Shown: one piece after another, positions 32,188 through 40,668 of the stretch
How positions within the stretch are numbered: the first letter of the stretch is position 1
How the letters are laid out: each line of letters opens with the position of its first letter
From: an uncultured Roseburia sp.
GTDB taxonomy: Bacteria; Bacillota; Clostridia; Lachnospirales; Lachnospiraceae
Reading direction: 5' to 3'
Length of the DNA: 64,000 nt
Assembly: GCA_934317215.1 (NCBI GenBank)
Contig: CAKREH010000007.1
Location: 56,608-120,607, forward strand
The notes under the pieces: generated by a model
The model's database searches: none
Told to the model about the DNA's origin: nothing
The model's input: only the letters and a program-made list of their open reading frames with translations
Translations under genes and position numbers: made by a program

Positions 32188-33090
32188 TTATTTGTTTGCC
32201 GGAACCATAATATCGACAGCACGGCAGATATTTTTTACGATAACTTCTTCATGTGCTCCGCCAAATTCCCCGTCCAATGTCCACGGAACTTCCTCTTTTG
32301 CCAGAAACTTTACTTCATCTGACTTAAACGAATAAATCATATCCGTATCATCCACCAGATTGATCAGCGATGCGATGATCTCATTGAGTTCGATCGGATT
32401 GCGTGGTTTTTTGATCAGGGTAACCTCAAACACACCATCGTCTAAAAGCACATCTTTTCCGGTCATTCCCTTAAATCCACCCACCGATGTGGAATTGCTG
32501 ATCATTCCATAGATAAATTCATCCTGGATCCGCACATTATTGTATTCTACCTGCATAGTGAAAGACGGGATATCATGCAGACTGCGCATTCCCTCAAGGA
32601 TATATGCCGCATGACCAAGTACATTTTTCCACTCCTGGCTTGTCTTATAAGACACTTCCGTGAAAAGGCCAAACGCTGCCACATAGACAAAATAATCATT
32701 GTTAAATGCACCGATATCACAGGGAAATGCTCTTCCATTCACCGCTGCATCGGCTGCTTTGACCATATCTTTCGGGATTCCCAGTGATGTTGCAAAATCA
32801 TTCGTGCTGCCCGCCGGAATATATCCCAATGGCACGGTAAGCCCTTTGTGCATAATACCGCTTACCACTTCATCAAGTGTACCGTCCCCTCCGCTGCATA
32901 CAACAAGATCATATTTTTCTGCGTCCATTTCCACCTTATGTATCGCATCTTCCGGTGCCTGTGTCGGGTAAATTGTTACCTCATATCCAGCTTTTACCAT
33001 GGTATCTACAATATCCATCAGCTGGTTTTTGATCTGCGCTTTTCCGGAAAACGGATTGAAAATAAATAATAATGTTTTCTTTTCTTCCAT
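32188..33090 (-). CDS. DAGK-type lipid kinase (YegS/DgkB family)
   Basis: 300 residues. LLFIFNPFSGKAQIKNQLMD at the start and VVCSGGDGTLDEVVSGIMHK (GGDGT nucleotide motif near 68) identify the diacylglycerol-kinase catalytic family. GYIPAGSTNDFATSLGIP is the second conserved block. These soluble enzymes phosphorylate diacylglycerol or related lipids at the membrane. It is the last gene of the long operon, 21 bases after crh. Confidence 0.92.
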   Translation of the reverse strand: MEEKKTLLFIFNPFSGKAQIKNQLMDIVDTMVKAGYEVTIYPTQAPEDAIHKVEMDAEKYDLVVCSGGDGTLDEVVSGIMHKGLTVPLGYIPAGSTNDFATSLGIPKDMVKAADAAVNGRAFPCDIGAFNNDYFVYVAAFGLFTEVSYKTSQEWKNVLGHAAYILEGMRSLHDIPSFTMQVEYNNVRIQDEFIYGMISNSTSVGGFKGMTGKDVLLDDGVFEVTLIKKPRNPIELNEIIASLINLVDDTDMIYSFKSDEVKFLAKEEVPWTLDGEFGGAHEEVIVKNICRAVDIMVPANK

Positions 33091-33111
33091 ACGCTCCCTA
33101 CACCTGTTCTG

Positions 33112-33363
33112 TTATTTTGTCAGAAATTCCTCGATCGCCGCAGCTGCAGCCACTTCGTCCTCACCTTCAGCGTCGATCACAATCTCTTCTCCATTTAAAA
33201 GAGCCATACTCATCATGCCCATAATACTTTTGACATTGACTCTCTTATTATCCCCGGATTCCATATAGATCTGGCTGGAAAACTGGTTTGCCTTCTGCAC
33301 CAAAAGTGCGATTGGTCTTGCCTCTAAGTCGTTTTGCATGTTTACCACTACACTCTTTTTCAT
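33112..33363 (-). CDS. crh: Crh-like HPr paralogue lacking the active His
   Basis: About 83 residues from the ATG at 33363 (GGAG site). The HPr active loop normally reads GLHARPA; here it is NDLEARPIALL, so His15 is replaced by Glu and PTS phosphotransfer is impossible. The Ser46 region (KSIMGMMSMALLNGEE) is intact, as expected of a substrate of HprK. Crh in Bacillus acts as CcpA corepressor. Genomic position next to whiA matches Bacillus crh, and hprK is in the same operon. Confidence 0.88.
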   Translation of the reverse strand: MKKSVVVNMQNDLEARPIALLVQKANQFSSQIYMESGDNKRVNVKSIMGMMSMALLNGEEIVIDAEGEDEVAAAAAIEEFLTK

Positions 33364-33539
33364 GATAATCTCCATTCTTGCGCTGTTTTTTTGCGCATCT
33401 CAAGTTTGTGCGTTAGCACAAATCTTACGTGTGAAAAATCTTATTTTTCACACTACCCTCCATTCCTATGCCGCTTTTTTTACACCTCTTATTTTTATGC
33501 GCCAATACATCTGCTGCGAATCAATAATATATTTCCACA
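33364..33539 (-). promoter_or_regulatory. Hairpin-rich crh leader
   Basis: Three stems stand in tandem: TGCGC/GCGCA near 33380-33400, TTTGTGC/GCACAAA (33408-33424), and GTGTGAAAAAT/ATTTTTCACAC (33430-33454). None is followed by a U run, and adjacent sequences partly complement each other, so alternative folding is possible. It separates whiA from crh by 176 bases, while the other genes in the operon are nearly contiguous. Confidence 0.5.
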
Positions 33540-34433
33540 TTATTCTTTTTCACGCAGTTCATCTGCAATCTCACTGATCCTGCGCAGCCTGTGGTTCACT
33601 CCCGATTTTCCGACTGGAGGATCGAGATATGTTCCCAGTTCCTTAAGCGGTGTATCCGGGTACTCTAACCGCAGCAACGCCATTTCTTTTAAGTTTTCAG
33701 GCAGACTGTCTAAGCCTGCATTCTGTTTAATATATTCAATATCACCAAGCTGCTTTACAGCTGCCGCCACAGTCTTGCTGATATTTGCCGTCTCACAGTT
33801 TACTTTTCGGTTGACAGAATTTCTCATTTCTTTTAAGATGCGCACATTTTCAAGATTCATCAGTGCCACATGTGCTTCCATGATATTTAACATATCCACG
33901 ATCTGGGCACCTTCCTTTAAATATACGACCTGGTGTTTCTTTCGCTCTACGATCTTTGCTTCCATCTCAAAACTGTTGATCGCATCCTGAAGCTGTTTCG
34001 CCTGCGCAATTTCCCGGCAGACAATCTCAAAATGATAAGACTTATTCGGATCACTGATCGATCCACCTGCTAAAAATGCTCCCCGGATATATGCCCGCCT
34101 GCAGCATGTCTGCTGCAGTAAAATACCATTTACCGTCTCTGTGATGTCTGCACACCTTAAAGACTGATTCCACATCTTGATCGTTTCAAGAATGCGTTCC
34201 GGTGGCAATGTATCTATCTCTTCTATATTAACATGGAACAGCTGTGCCAGTAACAGACCATATTTTTCCTGCAGAAGCGGATTTTCCGAATCCAGCACAT
34301 CTCCCGCATCCCCGATCAGCTGCTGACGCTTTCCGTCAAAAGCAACTAATGCCGCAAGTTCAGCAATCTGGCAATGTCTGCTCTTTCCACTCTGCTTTGC
34401 TAACTCCTGTTTCACTTCACTTGAAAAAGACAT
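33540..34433 (-). CDS. whiA: WhiA, DNA-binding regulator
   Basis: 297 residues. N-terminal degenerate LAGLIDADG homing-nuclease fold (IRGAFLAGGSISDPNKSYHF, near 110) without the catalytic acids, and a C-terminal helix-turn-helix (LKELGTYLDPPVGKSGVNHR then LRRISEIADEL). In Streptomyces it controls sporulation; in Bacillus it affects division and chromosome segregation. It starts three bases after rapZ, indicating coupling. Confidence 0.95.
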   Translation of the reverse strand: MSFSSEVKQELAKQSGKSRHCQIAELAALVAFDGKRQQLIGDAGDVLDSENPLLQEKYGLLLAQLFHVNIEEIDTLPPERILETIKMWNQSLRCADITETVNGILLQQTCCRRAYIRGAFLAGGSISDPNKSYHFEIVCREIAQAKQLQDAINSFEMEAKIVERKKHQVVYLKEGAQIVDMLNIMEAHVALMNLENVRILKEMRNSVNRKVNCETANISKTVAAAVKQLGDIEYIKQNAGLDSLPENLKEMALLRLEYPDTPLKELGTYLDPPVGKSGVNHRLRRISEIADELREKE

Positions 34434-34436
34434 CTT

Positions 34437-35312
34437 TTATTTTCCCCTTAAAGCATCTTTGCCAATATCACGATGCTCGATTTTCAGTCCATAACCCTTT
34501 TTTCCTGACAGACGTTTGTATAACTCATTTGCCAGTGTTACAGACCTGTGTTTTCCTCCCGTACATCCTATGGAGATCACAAGCTGATTCTTGCCCTCCG
34601 TGATATAATTCGGGATCAGAAACTCTAACATATCTTCAAGTTTGTCTAAAAAAACATTTGCTTCCTGAAACTGCATGACATAATCCTGAATTTCTTTATC
34701 ATTTCCGGTCTTTGCCCGCAAGCCCTCCACATAATACGGGTTTGGTAAAAAACGGACATCAAATACCAGATCAGAATCGACCGGTATTCCATATTTAAAT
34801 CCAAATGACAAAATCGTAATAAACAGGTTCTTGTAGTCCTGATTCTGTATAAATATTTTGTCTAACTCCGCTTTTAACTCTCTCGTCAAAAGCTGGCTTG
34901 TATCTATAATATAGTCTGCGCGCTCCTTTAAAAACGCCAGACGCTTTCTTTCCTCTTCAATTCCCTTGTCCACGCGCTCGCCGCCCGCTAAAGGATGATT
35001 TCTTCTCGTTTCCTTATATCGTTTTACCAGAACAGAATCTTCGGCATCCAAAAACAGGATCTCGTATTCAACCCCATTATCCTTCATGTGGTCTAATACA
35101 CCATGCAGTTCATCAAATGACTGACCGCTTCTGATATCAATGCCGACTGCAACTTTCTGCAGCTCTGCGCTCTGTAATGTTGTAAGTTCCACAAACTTTT
35201 CCAGCAGTGGGATAGGCAGATTATCCACGCAATAAAATCCTATATCTTCCATCATTTTTATCGCTGTACTTTTTCCTGCTCCCGACATTCCCGTTAAAAT
35301 TACGAACTTCAT
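34437..35312 (-). CDS. rapZ: RapZ/YvcJ nucleotide-binding protein
   Basis: 291 residues from the ATG at 35312 (GGAGAAAAAAG site). GMSGAGKSTAIKMMEDIG is the Walker A motif, DNLPIPLL follows, and ISIGCTGGKHRSVTLANEL near the C-terminus is the family signature. In Enterobacteria RapZ is an RNase E adaptor for GlmZ; in Firmicutes YvcJ has GTP/ATP-binding activity and a less defined role. The murB-rapZ-whiA order is typical of Lachnospiraceae; yvcK is absent from the cluster. Confidence 0.95.
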   Translation of the reverse strand: MKFVILTGMSGAGKSTAIKMMEDIGFYCVDNLPIPLLEKFVELTTLQSAELQKVAVGIDIRSGQSFDELHGVLDHMKDNGVEYEILFLDAEDSVLVKRYKETRRNHPLAGGERVDKGIEEERKRLAFLKERADYIIDTSQLLTRELKAELDKIFIQNQDYKNLFITILSFGFKYGIPVDSDLVFDVRFLPNPYYVEGLRAKTGNDKEIQDYVMQFQEANVFLDKLEDMLEFLIPNYITEGKNQLVISIGCTGGKHRSVTLANELYKRLSGKKGYGLKIEHRDIGKDALRGK

Positions 35313-35357
35313 CTTTTTTCTCCATTTCAAAACGCTTTGCGCGCATCTAAATCCTGT

Positions 35358-36266
35358 TTAAAATTCACCGATCATCTTAACTTCCGGCTCTAATCTGACA
35401 CCAAACTTTTCTTCTACAATATCCGATACATTCTGCATCAGGGTTCTTACATCTGCCGCTGTTGCATTTCCGCGGTTGATGACAAATCCACAATGTTTTT
35501 CTGACACCTGTGCATCTCCCACCTGATAGCCTCTTAACCCTGCATCCATGACCAGTTTTCCCGCGAAATATCCTTCCGGTCTTTTAAATGTACTTCCCGC
35601 ACTCGGATATTCAAGCGGCTGTTTTTCCACTCTCTGCTTCTTTAACTCCTCCATGCGTGCACGGATTGCTGTCTCTTCCCCGTGTTTCAGTTTGATCTTA
35701 GCTCCCGTTACAATGTAACCTTTTTTTAAAATACAGCTTGTCCGGTAACCCGGTTCAAGCTCTTCTACAGAAAGAATCTTCTCATTTCCTTCCTGATCTA
35801 AGACGGTCACGGTGGTTAAGATATCTTTCATCTCACCACCGTAAGCGCCCGCATTCATGACAACTGCACCACCGATGCTGCCAGGGATACCGGCAGCGAA
35901 TTCCATACCGGTCAGTCCATGCTCCGCCGCACGGTTTGCTGTCTTTGACAGCAGCATTCCCGCACCCACGGTGATACAGTCGTCTTCCACACAAATCTCA
36001 TCTTCTTTTGACAGCATCTCAATCACAAGTCCCCGGATCCCGCGGTCACCGACCAAAAGATTACTTCCGTTTCCGATGACCTGATACGGGACATCATACT
36101 TCCTGCACAGACGGATGACCGCCGCAAGCTCTGTTCCCTTTGGCTGCACTAAAATATCTGCCGGGCCGCCCACACGGAATGTCGTATGTTTTTTCATCGG
36201 TTCATCCGTAAAAATTCTGTTTTCTGCTGTGACTGCTTTAAGTTCTGTCAAAAACTGCTGATTCAT
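35358..36266 (-). CDS. murB: UDP-N-acetylenolpyruvoylglucosamine reductase
   Basis: 302 residues. The FAD-binding domain shows YQVIGNGSNLLVGDRGIRGL and GMEFAAGIPGSIGGAVVMNA GAYGGEM; the catalytic Ser is in YPSAGSTFKRPEG, and the C-terminal Glu in GVRLEPEVKMIGEF. It reduces UDP-GlcNAc-enolpyruvate to UDP-MurNAc in peptidoglycan synthesis. Member of the long operon, upstream of rapZ. Confidence 0.96.
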   Translation of the reverse strand: MNQQFLTELKAVTAENRIFTDEPMKKHTTFRVGGPADILVQPKGTELAAVIRLCRKYDVPYQVIGNGSNLLVGDRGIRGLVIEMLSKEDEICVEDDCITVGAGMLLSKTANRAAEHGLTGMEFAAGIPGSIGGAVVMNAGAYGGEMKDILTTVTVLDQEGNEKILSVEELEPGYRTSCILKKGYIVTGAKIKLKHGEETAIRARMEELKKQRVEKQPLEYPSAGSTFKRPEGYFAGKLVMDAGLRGYQVGDAQVSEKHCGFVINRGNATAADVRTLMQNVSDIVEEKFGVRLEPEVKMIGEF

Positions 36267-36287
36267 GCTTTCCTCAATTCTATGGTC

Positions 36288-37688
36288 TTACGCTTCTTTT
36301 AAGAATGCGACATAACCGTTATATGCTTCATATAAGTCTACTTTGCTGATGAGTTCCCATGGAGCGTGCATATTCAACACTGCAACACCGCTGTCGATAA
36401 CACTCATTCCATAGTTTGCCAGAATGTATGCGATCGTTCCGCCGCCGCCCTGGTCTACTTTTCCAAGCTCTGCTGTCTGGAATGACACATTGTTGTTATC
36501 CATGATATTTCTTAAATATCCGACATACTCTGCATTGGCATCGTTAGAGCCAGATTTTCCTCTCGCTCCGGTGTATTTGTTAAATACAAGTCCTCTTCCG
36601 AAATATGCTGCATTGCGTTTTGTCATGACAGACGGATAATTCGGATCAAATGCAGCGGATACATCCGATGAAAGTACTTTGGAGTTTTTCAGGGCACGTC
36701 TTAATTTTAATTCCGAATAATCTTCTGCTGCATTCATGACCTCTGCAACGGTATTTTCGAAGAAACGTGACTGCATGCCGCTTGCCCCGACACTGCCGAT
36801 CTCCTCTTTGTCCACAAGCAGGCAGACACTCGTGATCTCCGGTTTTTCCATTGCAAGCATTGCCATAAAGGAAGGATATGCACATACTCTGTCATCATGT
36901 CCATATCCCATGATGATGCTGCGGTCAAAACCATAATCTCTTGCCTCTCCTGCCGGAACGACCTCGATCTCTGCAGATAAGAAATCTTCTTCCTCTATAT
37001 CATATTCTTTTGCAAGGATCTTCATGATATTTGCTTTTACTTTTTCTTTTGCAGCCTCTTTGTCATCGCCCGCTTCCTCTGCCGGAATACTTCCGATGAT
37101 CAGATCAAGGTTCTCTCCCTCGATCACTTTCGCTGCCTTTTTCTCAAGCTGCTCTCCGGATAAATGGATCAAAAGATCGCTGACACCAAATACCGGATCG
37201 CCCGGTTTGTCTCCGACATTGACTTTTACAACGGTACCGTCTTTTTGGGCGATCACACCGTGCAGTGCAAGTGGAAGTGTCACCCACTGGTATTTTTTGA
37301 TTCCACCATAATAATGGGTGTCTAACATTGCGAAATCGGTATCCTCATATAACGGATCCTGTTTTAAATCCATACGCGGGGAATCGATATGTGCGCCAAG
37401 GATGTTCATTCCAGCCTCTAAGCCTTTCTTTCCGATCACGAACATGGCAATTCCTTTTCCCATGTTATTCGCATACACACGGTCGCCTGCTTTTAATTTT
37501 GTTCCTTTTTCTAATACTTCATCCAGATTTACAAAACCTGCTTGTTCCGCTCTTTTTGCAAATTCTGTGGTACATTCACGCTCTGTTTTGCACTCAGAAA
37601 TAAATTTTCTGTAATCCTCTGCAAACTGAAATACCTCTTCTCTTTTTTTGCCTTCCGGGTATTTCTCCCATGCGTTTTTTCTTTCCAT
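36288..37688 (-). CDS. M18 family aminopeptidase
   Basis: About 466 residues; start at 37688 has GGAGG eleven bases upstream, the earlier ATG has none. Metal ligands of the M18 family are visible: GAHIDSPRMDL (His near 105), SIIMGYGHDDRVCAYPSFMA (Asp and the following region), VDKEEIGSVG (Glu pair, near 300), SDVSAAFDPNYPS, and the C-terminal LNMHAPWELISKVDLYE. It should be a dodecameric metallo-aminopeptidase in the cytoplasm. Confidence 0.95.
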   Translation of the reverse strand: MERKNAWEKYPEGKKREEVFQFAEDYRKFISECKTERECTTEFAKRAEQAGFVNLDEVLEKGTKLKAGDRVYANNMGKGIAMFVIGKKGLEAGMNILGAHIDSPRMDLKQDPLYEDTDFAMLDTHYYGGIKKYQWVTLPLALHGVIAQKDGTVVKVNVGDKPGDPVFGVSDLLIHLSGEQLEKKAAKVIEGENLDLIIGSIPAEEAGDDKEAAKEKVKANIMKILAKEYDIEEEDFLSAEIEVVPAGEARDYGFDRSIIMGYGHDDRVCAYPSFMAMLAMEKPEITSVCLLVDKEEIGSVGASGMQSRFFENTVAEVMNAAEDYSELKLRRALKNSKVLSSDVSAAFDPNYPSVMTKRNAAYFGRGLVFNKYTGARGKSGSNDANAEYVGYLRNIMDNNNVSFQTAELGKVDQGGGGTIAYILANYGMSVIDSGVAVLNMHAPWELISKVDLYEAYNGYVAFLKEA

Positions 37689-37733
37689 GACTGATATTGC
37701 CTCCATTTATGCTATTCTTTTGACTCCGGACTT

Positions 37734-38675
37734 TTACTCATCGTCGTCCGAAGATTTTTTTGTGAGATTTTCCTGCACACGGCGGTAAAGCTCCTGTGCC
37801 GCATTGTATCCCATCTTTTTCTGTCTGTGGTTGACAGCCGCCGCCTCACAGATGACGGCAAGGTTACGTCCCGGACGGATTGGGAGTGAGTGACATACTA
37901 CTTTGTTGCCAAGGAACTCTGTATATTCTTCCTCTAATCCAAGACGGTCGTACTCATTTTCTTTCTTCCAGTCCTCTAACTTGATCACAAGATCGATCTG
38001 CTGTTTTTCCTTGACACACTCTACACCAAACAGTGTTTTTACATCGATGATTCCGATGCCGCGGAGTTCGATAAAGTAACGTGTGATATCCGGTGATGTT
38101 CCGATGAGTGTATGCTCATTGATCTTGCGGATCTCCACCACATCATCCGTTACAAGACGGTGTCCCCGTTTGATCAGTTCGAGTGCAGCCTCACTTTTTC
38201 CGATACCGCTCTCCCCCATGATCAGAAGTCCTTCACCGTAGACATCTACTAAAACGCCATGGATCGTAATGCACGGTGCGAGCTGTTCGCTCAGACAGTA
38301 GATCAGCTCTGCCATAAACTCGGAAGTACTGCGCTTTGTTCCAAGAACCGGGATGTTTTTCTCCTCTGCAATTTTTAAGAAAGAGTCATCCGGCCGCAGA
38401 TCCCTGCAGAAAATAACACACGGAATATCATATTCCATAAATTCACGATAGATTTTTTCACGTTTTTCCCCATCTAACTGCTGCAGGTATGTGTACTCTA
38501 CCGTACCGATGATCTGAACCCTCGACTGTTCAAAGTGCTTAAAATAACCACTGAGCTGTAACGCCGGTCTGTTTACATCGCTGATCAGAATGCGATGCCC
38601 CTTTAATTCCATATCCGGCAGAAAATTACATAAATCCATGATCTGTGCGATCTTTGCTACTCCAACACCTTCCAT
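37734..38675 (-). CDS. hprK: HPr kinase/phosphorylase
   Basis: 313 residues. Walker A GESGIGKSEAALELIKRGHR near 155, VTDDVVEIRKI, and the signature IELRGIGIIDVKTLFGVECV near 205. It phosphorylates Ser46 of HPr and Crh in response to fructose-1,6-bisphosphate and reverses the reaction at high phosphate. crh is in the same operon six genes downstream; fba, which sets fructose-1,6-bisphosphate level, is also nearby. Confidence 0.96.
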   Translation of the reverse strand: MEGVGVAKIAQIMDLCNFLPDMELKGHRILISDVNRPALQLSGYFKHFEQSRVQIIGTVEYTYLQQLDGEKREKIYREFMEYDIPCVIFCRDLRPDDSFLKIAEEKNIPVLGTKRSTSEFMAELIYCLSEQLAPCITIHGVLVDVYGEGLLIMGESGIGKSEAALELIKRGHRLVTDDVVEIRKINEHTLIGTSPDITRYFIELRGIGIIDVKTLFGVECVKEKQQIDLVIKLEDWKKENEYDRLGLEEEYTEFLGNKVVCHSLPIRPGRNLAVICEAAAVNHRQKKMGYNAAQELYRRVQENLTKKSSDDDE

Positions 38676-38747
38676 ATCCTTTGTCCTCTCCTAAACATAT
38701 TTTTCGTAACGATTCTGACGACATTTTACCATAGACACCGGAATTCT

Positions 38748-40628
38748 TCAACTTGAATACCCTTGTTTATTTTCCCTGAAAAAAGAATAAACTGCCCGTG
38801 CCGCCTGCTCATTCATCGACTCTGTTTTAGCAAGTTCTTCCTCTGATGCCTCACGGATCGCCTCAAGCGACTGGAACCGGCGCATTAAGGCTTTTCTTCG
38901 TGCCGGACCGATGCCCGGAATATCGTCAAGTACGGAATGTACCTGTTCTTTGCTTCTTAAAGATCTGTGATACTCGATGGCAAAACGGTGCGCTTCATCC
39001 TGAATCCTTGTGATCAGTTTAAATCCCTCACTTGTCCGGTCGATCGGTATCTCTTTATTCTGATAGTATAACCCTCTGGTGCGGTGATTATCATCCTTTA
39101 CCATACCACAGACCGGAATATTTATTTTCAGTTCATCAAGCACCTTTAATGCAATGTTTACCTGCCCTCGGCCGCCATCCATCATGATCAGATCCGGGAA
39201 TCTTGTAAAACTTCCGTATTCTTCTGACATTTCACGCTCTGCAAGTTCTTTTTTCTCCTGCATGCCATGTGTAAAACGTCTGGTCAAAACCTCATTCATA
39301 GATGCGTAATCATCCGGTCCTGTGATGGTTTTTAATTTGAATTTTCGATAATCACTGCGTTTTGGTTTTCCCTTTTCGTAGACGATCATGGATCCTACCG
39401 TCTCAAAACCGTTGATGTTGGAAATATCAAATGCCTCCACACGGGAAAGTCCCTCCATCCCCAGAAGATGCTCGATCTCTTTCATCGCGCCGATGGTTCT
39501 CCCCTCCTCGCGTTTGATTTTCTCGCGATCCTGGGAAAGTACAAGCTCTGCATTTTTCTGCGCCAGTTCTACCAATTTTTCCTTCATACCTTTTTGCGGA
39601 ACACGAATATAAACCCTGGCTCCTCTTTTTTCGGTTAACCACTCGGCTAAGACCTCGTGATCCTCGATCTCCTCCGGCAGCATGATCTCCCTTGGGATAA
39701 ACGGTGTTCCCGAATAAAACTGTTTTAAAAAAGTTGTTAAGATCTGGCTTTTGGTATCCTCCGTCCCGACTCTGACATAAAAATGATCCCTGCCGATCAG
39801 CTTTCCGTCGCGGATGAAAAATACCTGAACCACAGCATCTCTGTCATCCGATGCAAGCGCGATGATGTCTTTATCCTCGCCGTCCGTATGCGTGATTTTC
39901 TGCTTTTGCGCGATCTGACGCACACTGCCTAAAAGTTCCCGGTATTCAATTGCCTTTTCAAACTCCAGATTTTCAGATGCCTCATTCATCTTTTCTTCTA
40001 AGGATTTTAAGATCGGCGCATAGTTTCCATTTAAGAATTCGACGGCAGCGTCGATTCTTTCCCTGTATTCTTCCTTACTGATATACCCCTGACAGGGTGC
40101 GTGGCACTGGTGGATATGGTAATTTAAACATGGGCGCTCTTTGCCGGTATCTCTCGGCAGTACGCGGCTGCAGGTGCGGAGCTGGTAAAGTTTATTGATC
40201 AGCTCGATCGTATCTTTTACTGCCCCCGCACTGGTGTATGGTCCAAAATATCTCGATTTGTCTTTTTTCTGCTGACGTGAAAAGAGTACCCGCGGAAAAT
40301 CCTCACCGACCGTCACACGGATATAGGGATAAGTCTTGTCATCGCGCAGCATGGTATTGTATTTTGGACAGTGTTCCTTGATCAGGTTGCACTCCAACAC
40401 AAGCGCCTCTAATTCCGAATCCGTAATAATGTACTCGAAACGTGCGATCTGTTTTACCATCTGTGCCTTTTTGATACCCTCATCATGACTCGGCTGGAAA
40501 TACTGGTGTACTCTCTTTCGTAAACTGACAGCTTTGCCGATATAGATGATCGCATCGTGACTGTCATGCATAATATAAACTCCCGGCTGATCCGGGAGTT
40601 TTTTTAATTCTTCTGCGATATGAAACAT
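38748..40628 (-). CDS. uvrC: Excinuclease ABC subunit C
   Basis: 626 residues. N-terminal GIY-YIG nuclease (PGVYIMHDSHDAIIYIGKAV, residues 15-90), a UVR motif near 205-235 (LEEKMNEASENLEFEKAIEY), the RNaseH-like C-terminal nuclease (RVEAFDISNINGFETVGSMI, PDLIMMDGGRGQVNIALKVL), and a helix-hairpin-helix end (LDDIPGIGPARRKALMRRFQ). Makes both incisions in nucleotide excision repair. Lies between ftsH and hprK on the same strand. Confidence 0.97.
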   Translation of the reverse strand: MFHIAEELKKLPDQPGVYIMHDSHDAIIYIGKAVSLRKRVHQYFQPSHDEGIKKAQMVKQIARFEYIITDSELEALVLECNLIKEHCPKYNTMLRDDKTYPYIRVTVGEDFPRVLFSRQQKKDKSRYFGPYTSAGAVKDTIELINKLYQLRTCSRVLPRDTGKERPCLNYHIHQCHAPCQGYISKEEYRERIDAAVEFLNGNYAPILKSLEEKMNEASENLEFEKAIEYRELLGSVRQIAQKQKITHTDGEDKDIIALASDDRDAVVQVFFIRDGKLIGRDHFYVRVGTEDTKSQILTTFLKQFYSGTPFIPREIMLPEEIEDHEVLAEWLTEKRGARVYIRVPQKGMKEKLVELAQKNAELVLSQDREKIKREEGRTIGAMKEIEHLLGMEGLSRVEAFDISNINGFETVGSMIVYEKGKPKRSDYRKFKLKTITGPDDYASMNEVLTRRFTHGMQEKKELAEREMSEEYGSFTRFPDLIMMDGGRGQVNIALKVLDELKINIPVCGMVKDDNHRTRGLYYQNKEIPIDRTSEGFKLITRIQDEAHRFAIEYHRSLRSKEQVHSVLDDIPGIGPARRKALMRRFQSLEAIREASEEELAKTESMNEQAARAVYSFFRENKQGYSS

Positions 40629-40668
40629 GAAACCTCATTCCTGCTCTGATATTCCTGTTTATTCTTAT

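Noticed and set aside
33364..33539. Known riboswitch before crh
   Set aside because: The stems do not match any riboswitch consensus I know; kept only as unexplained structure.
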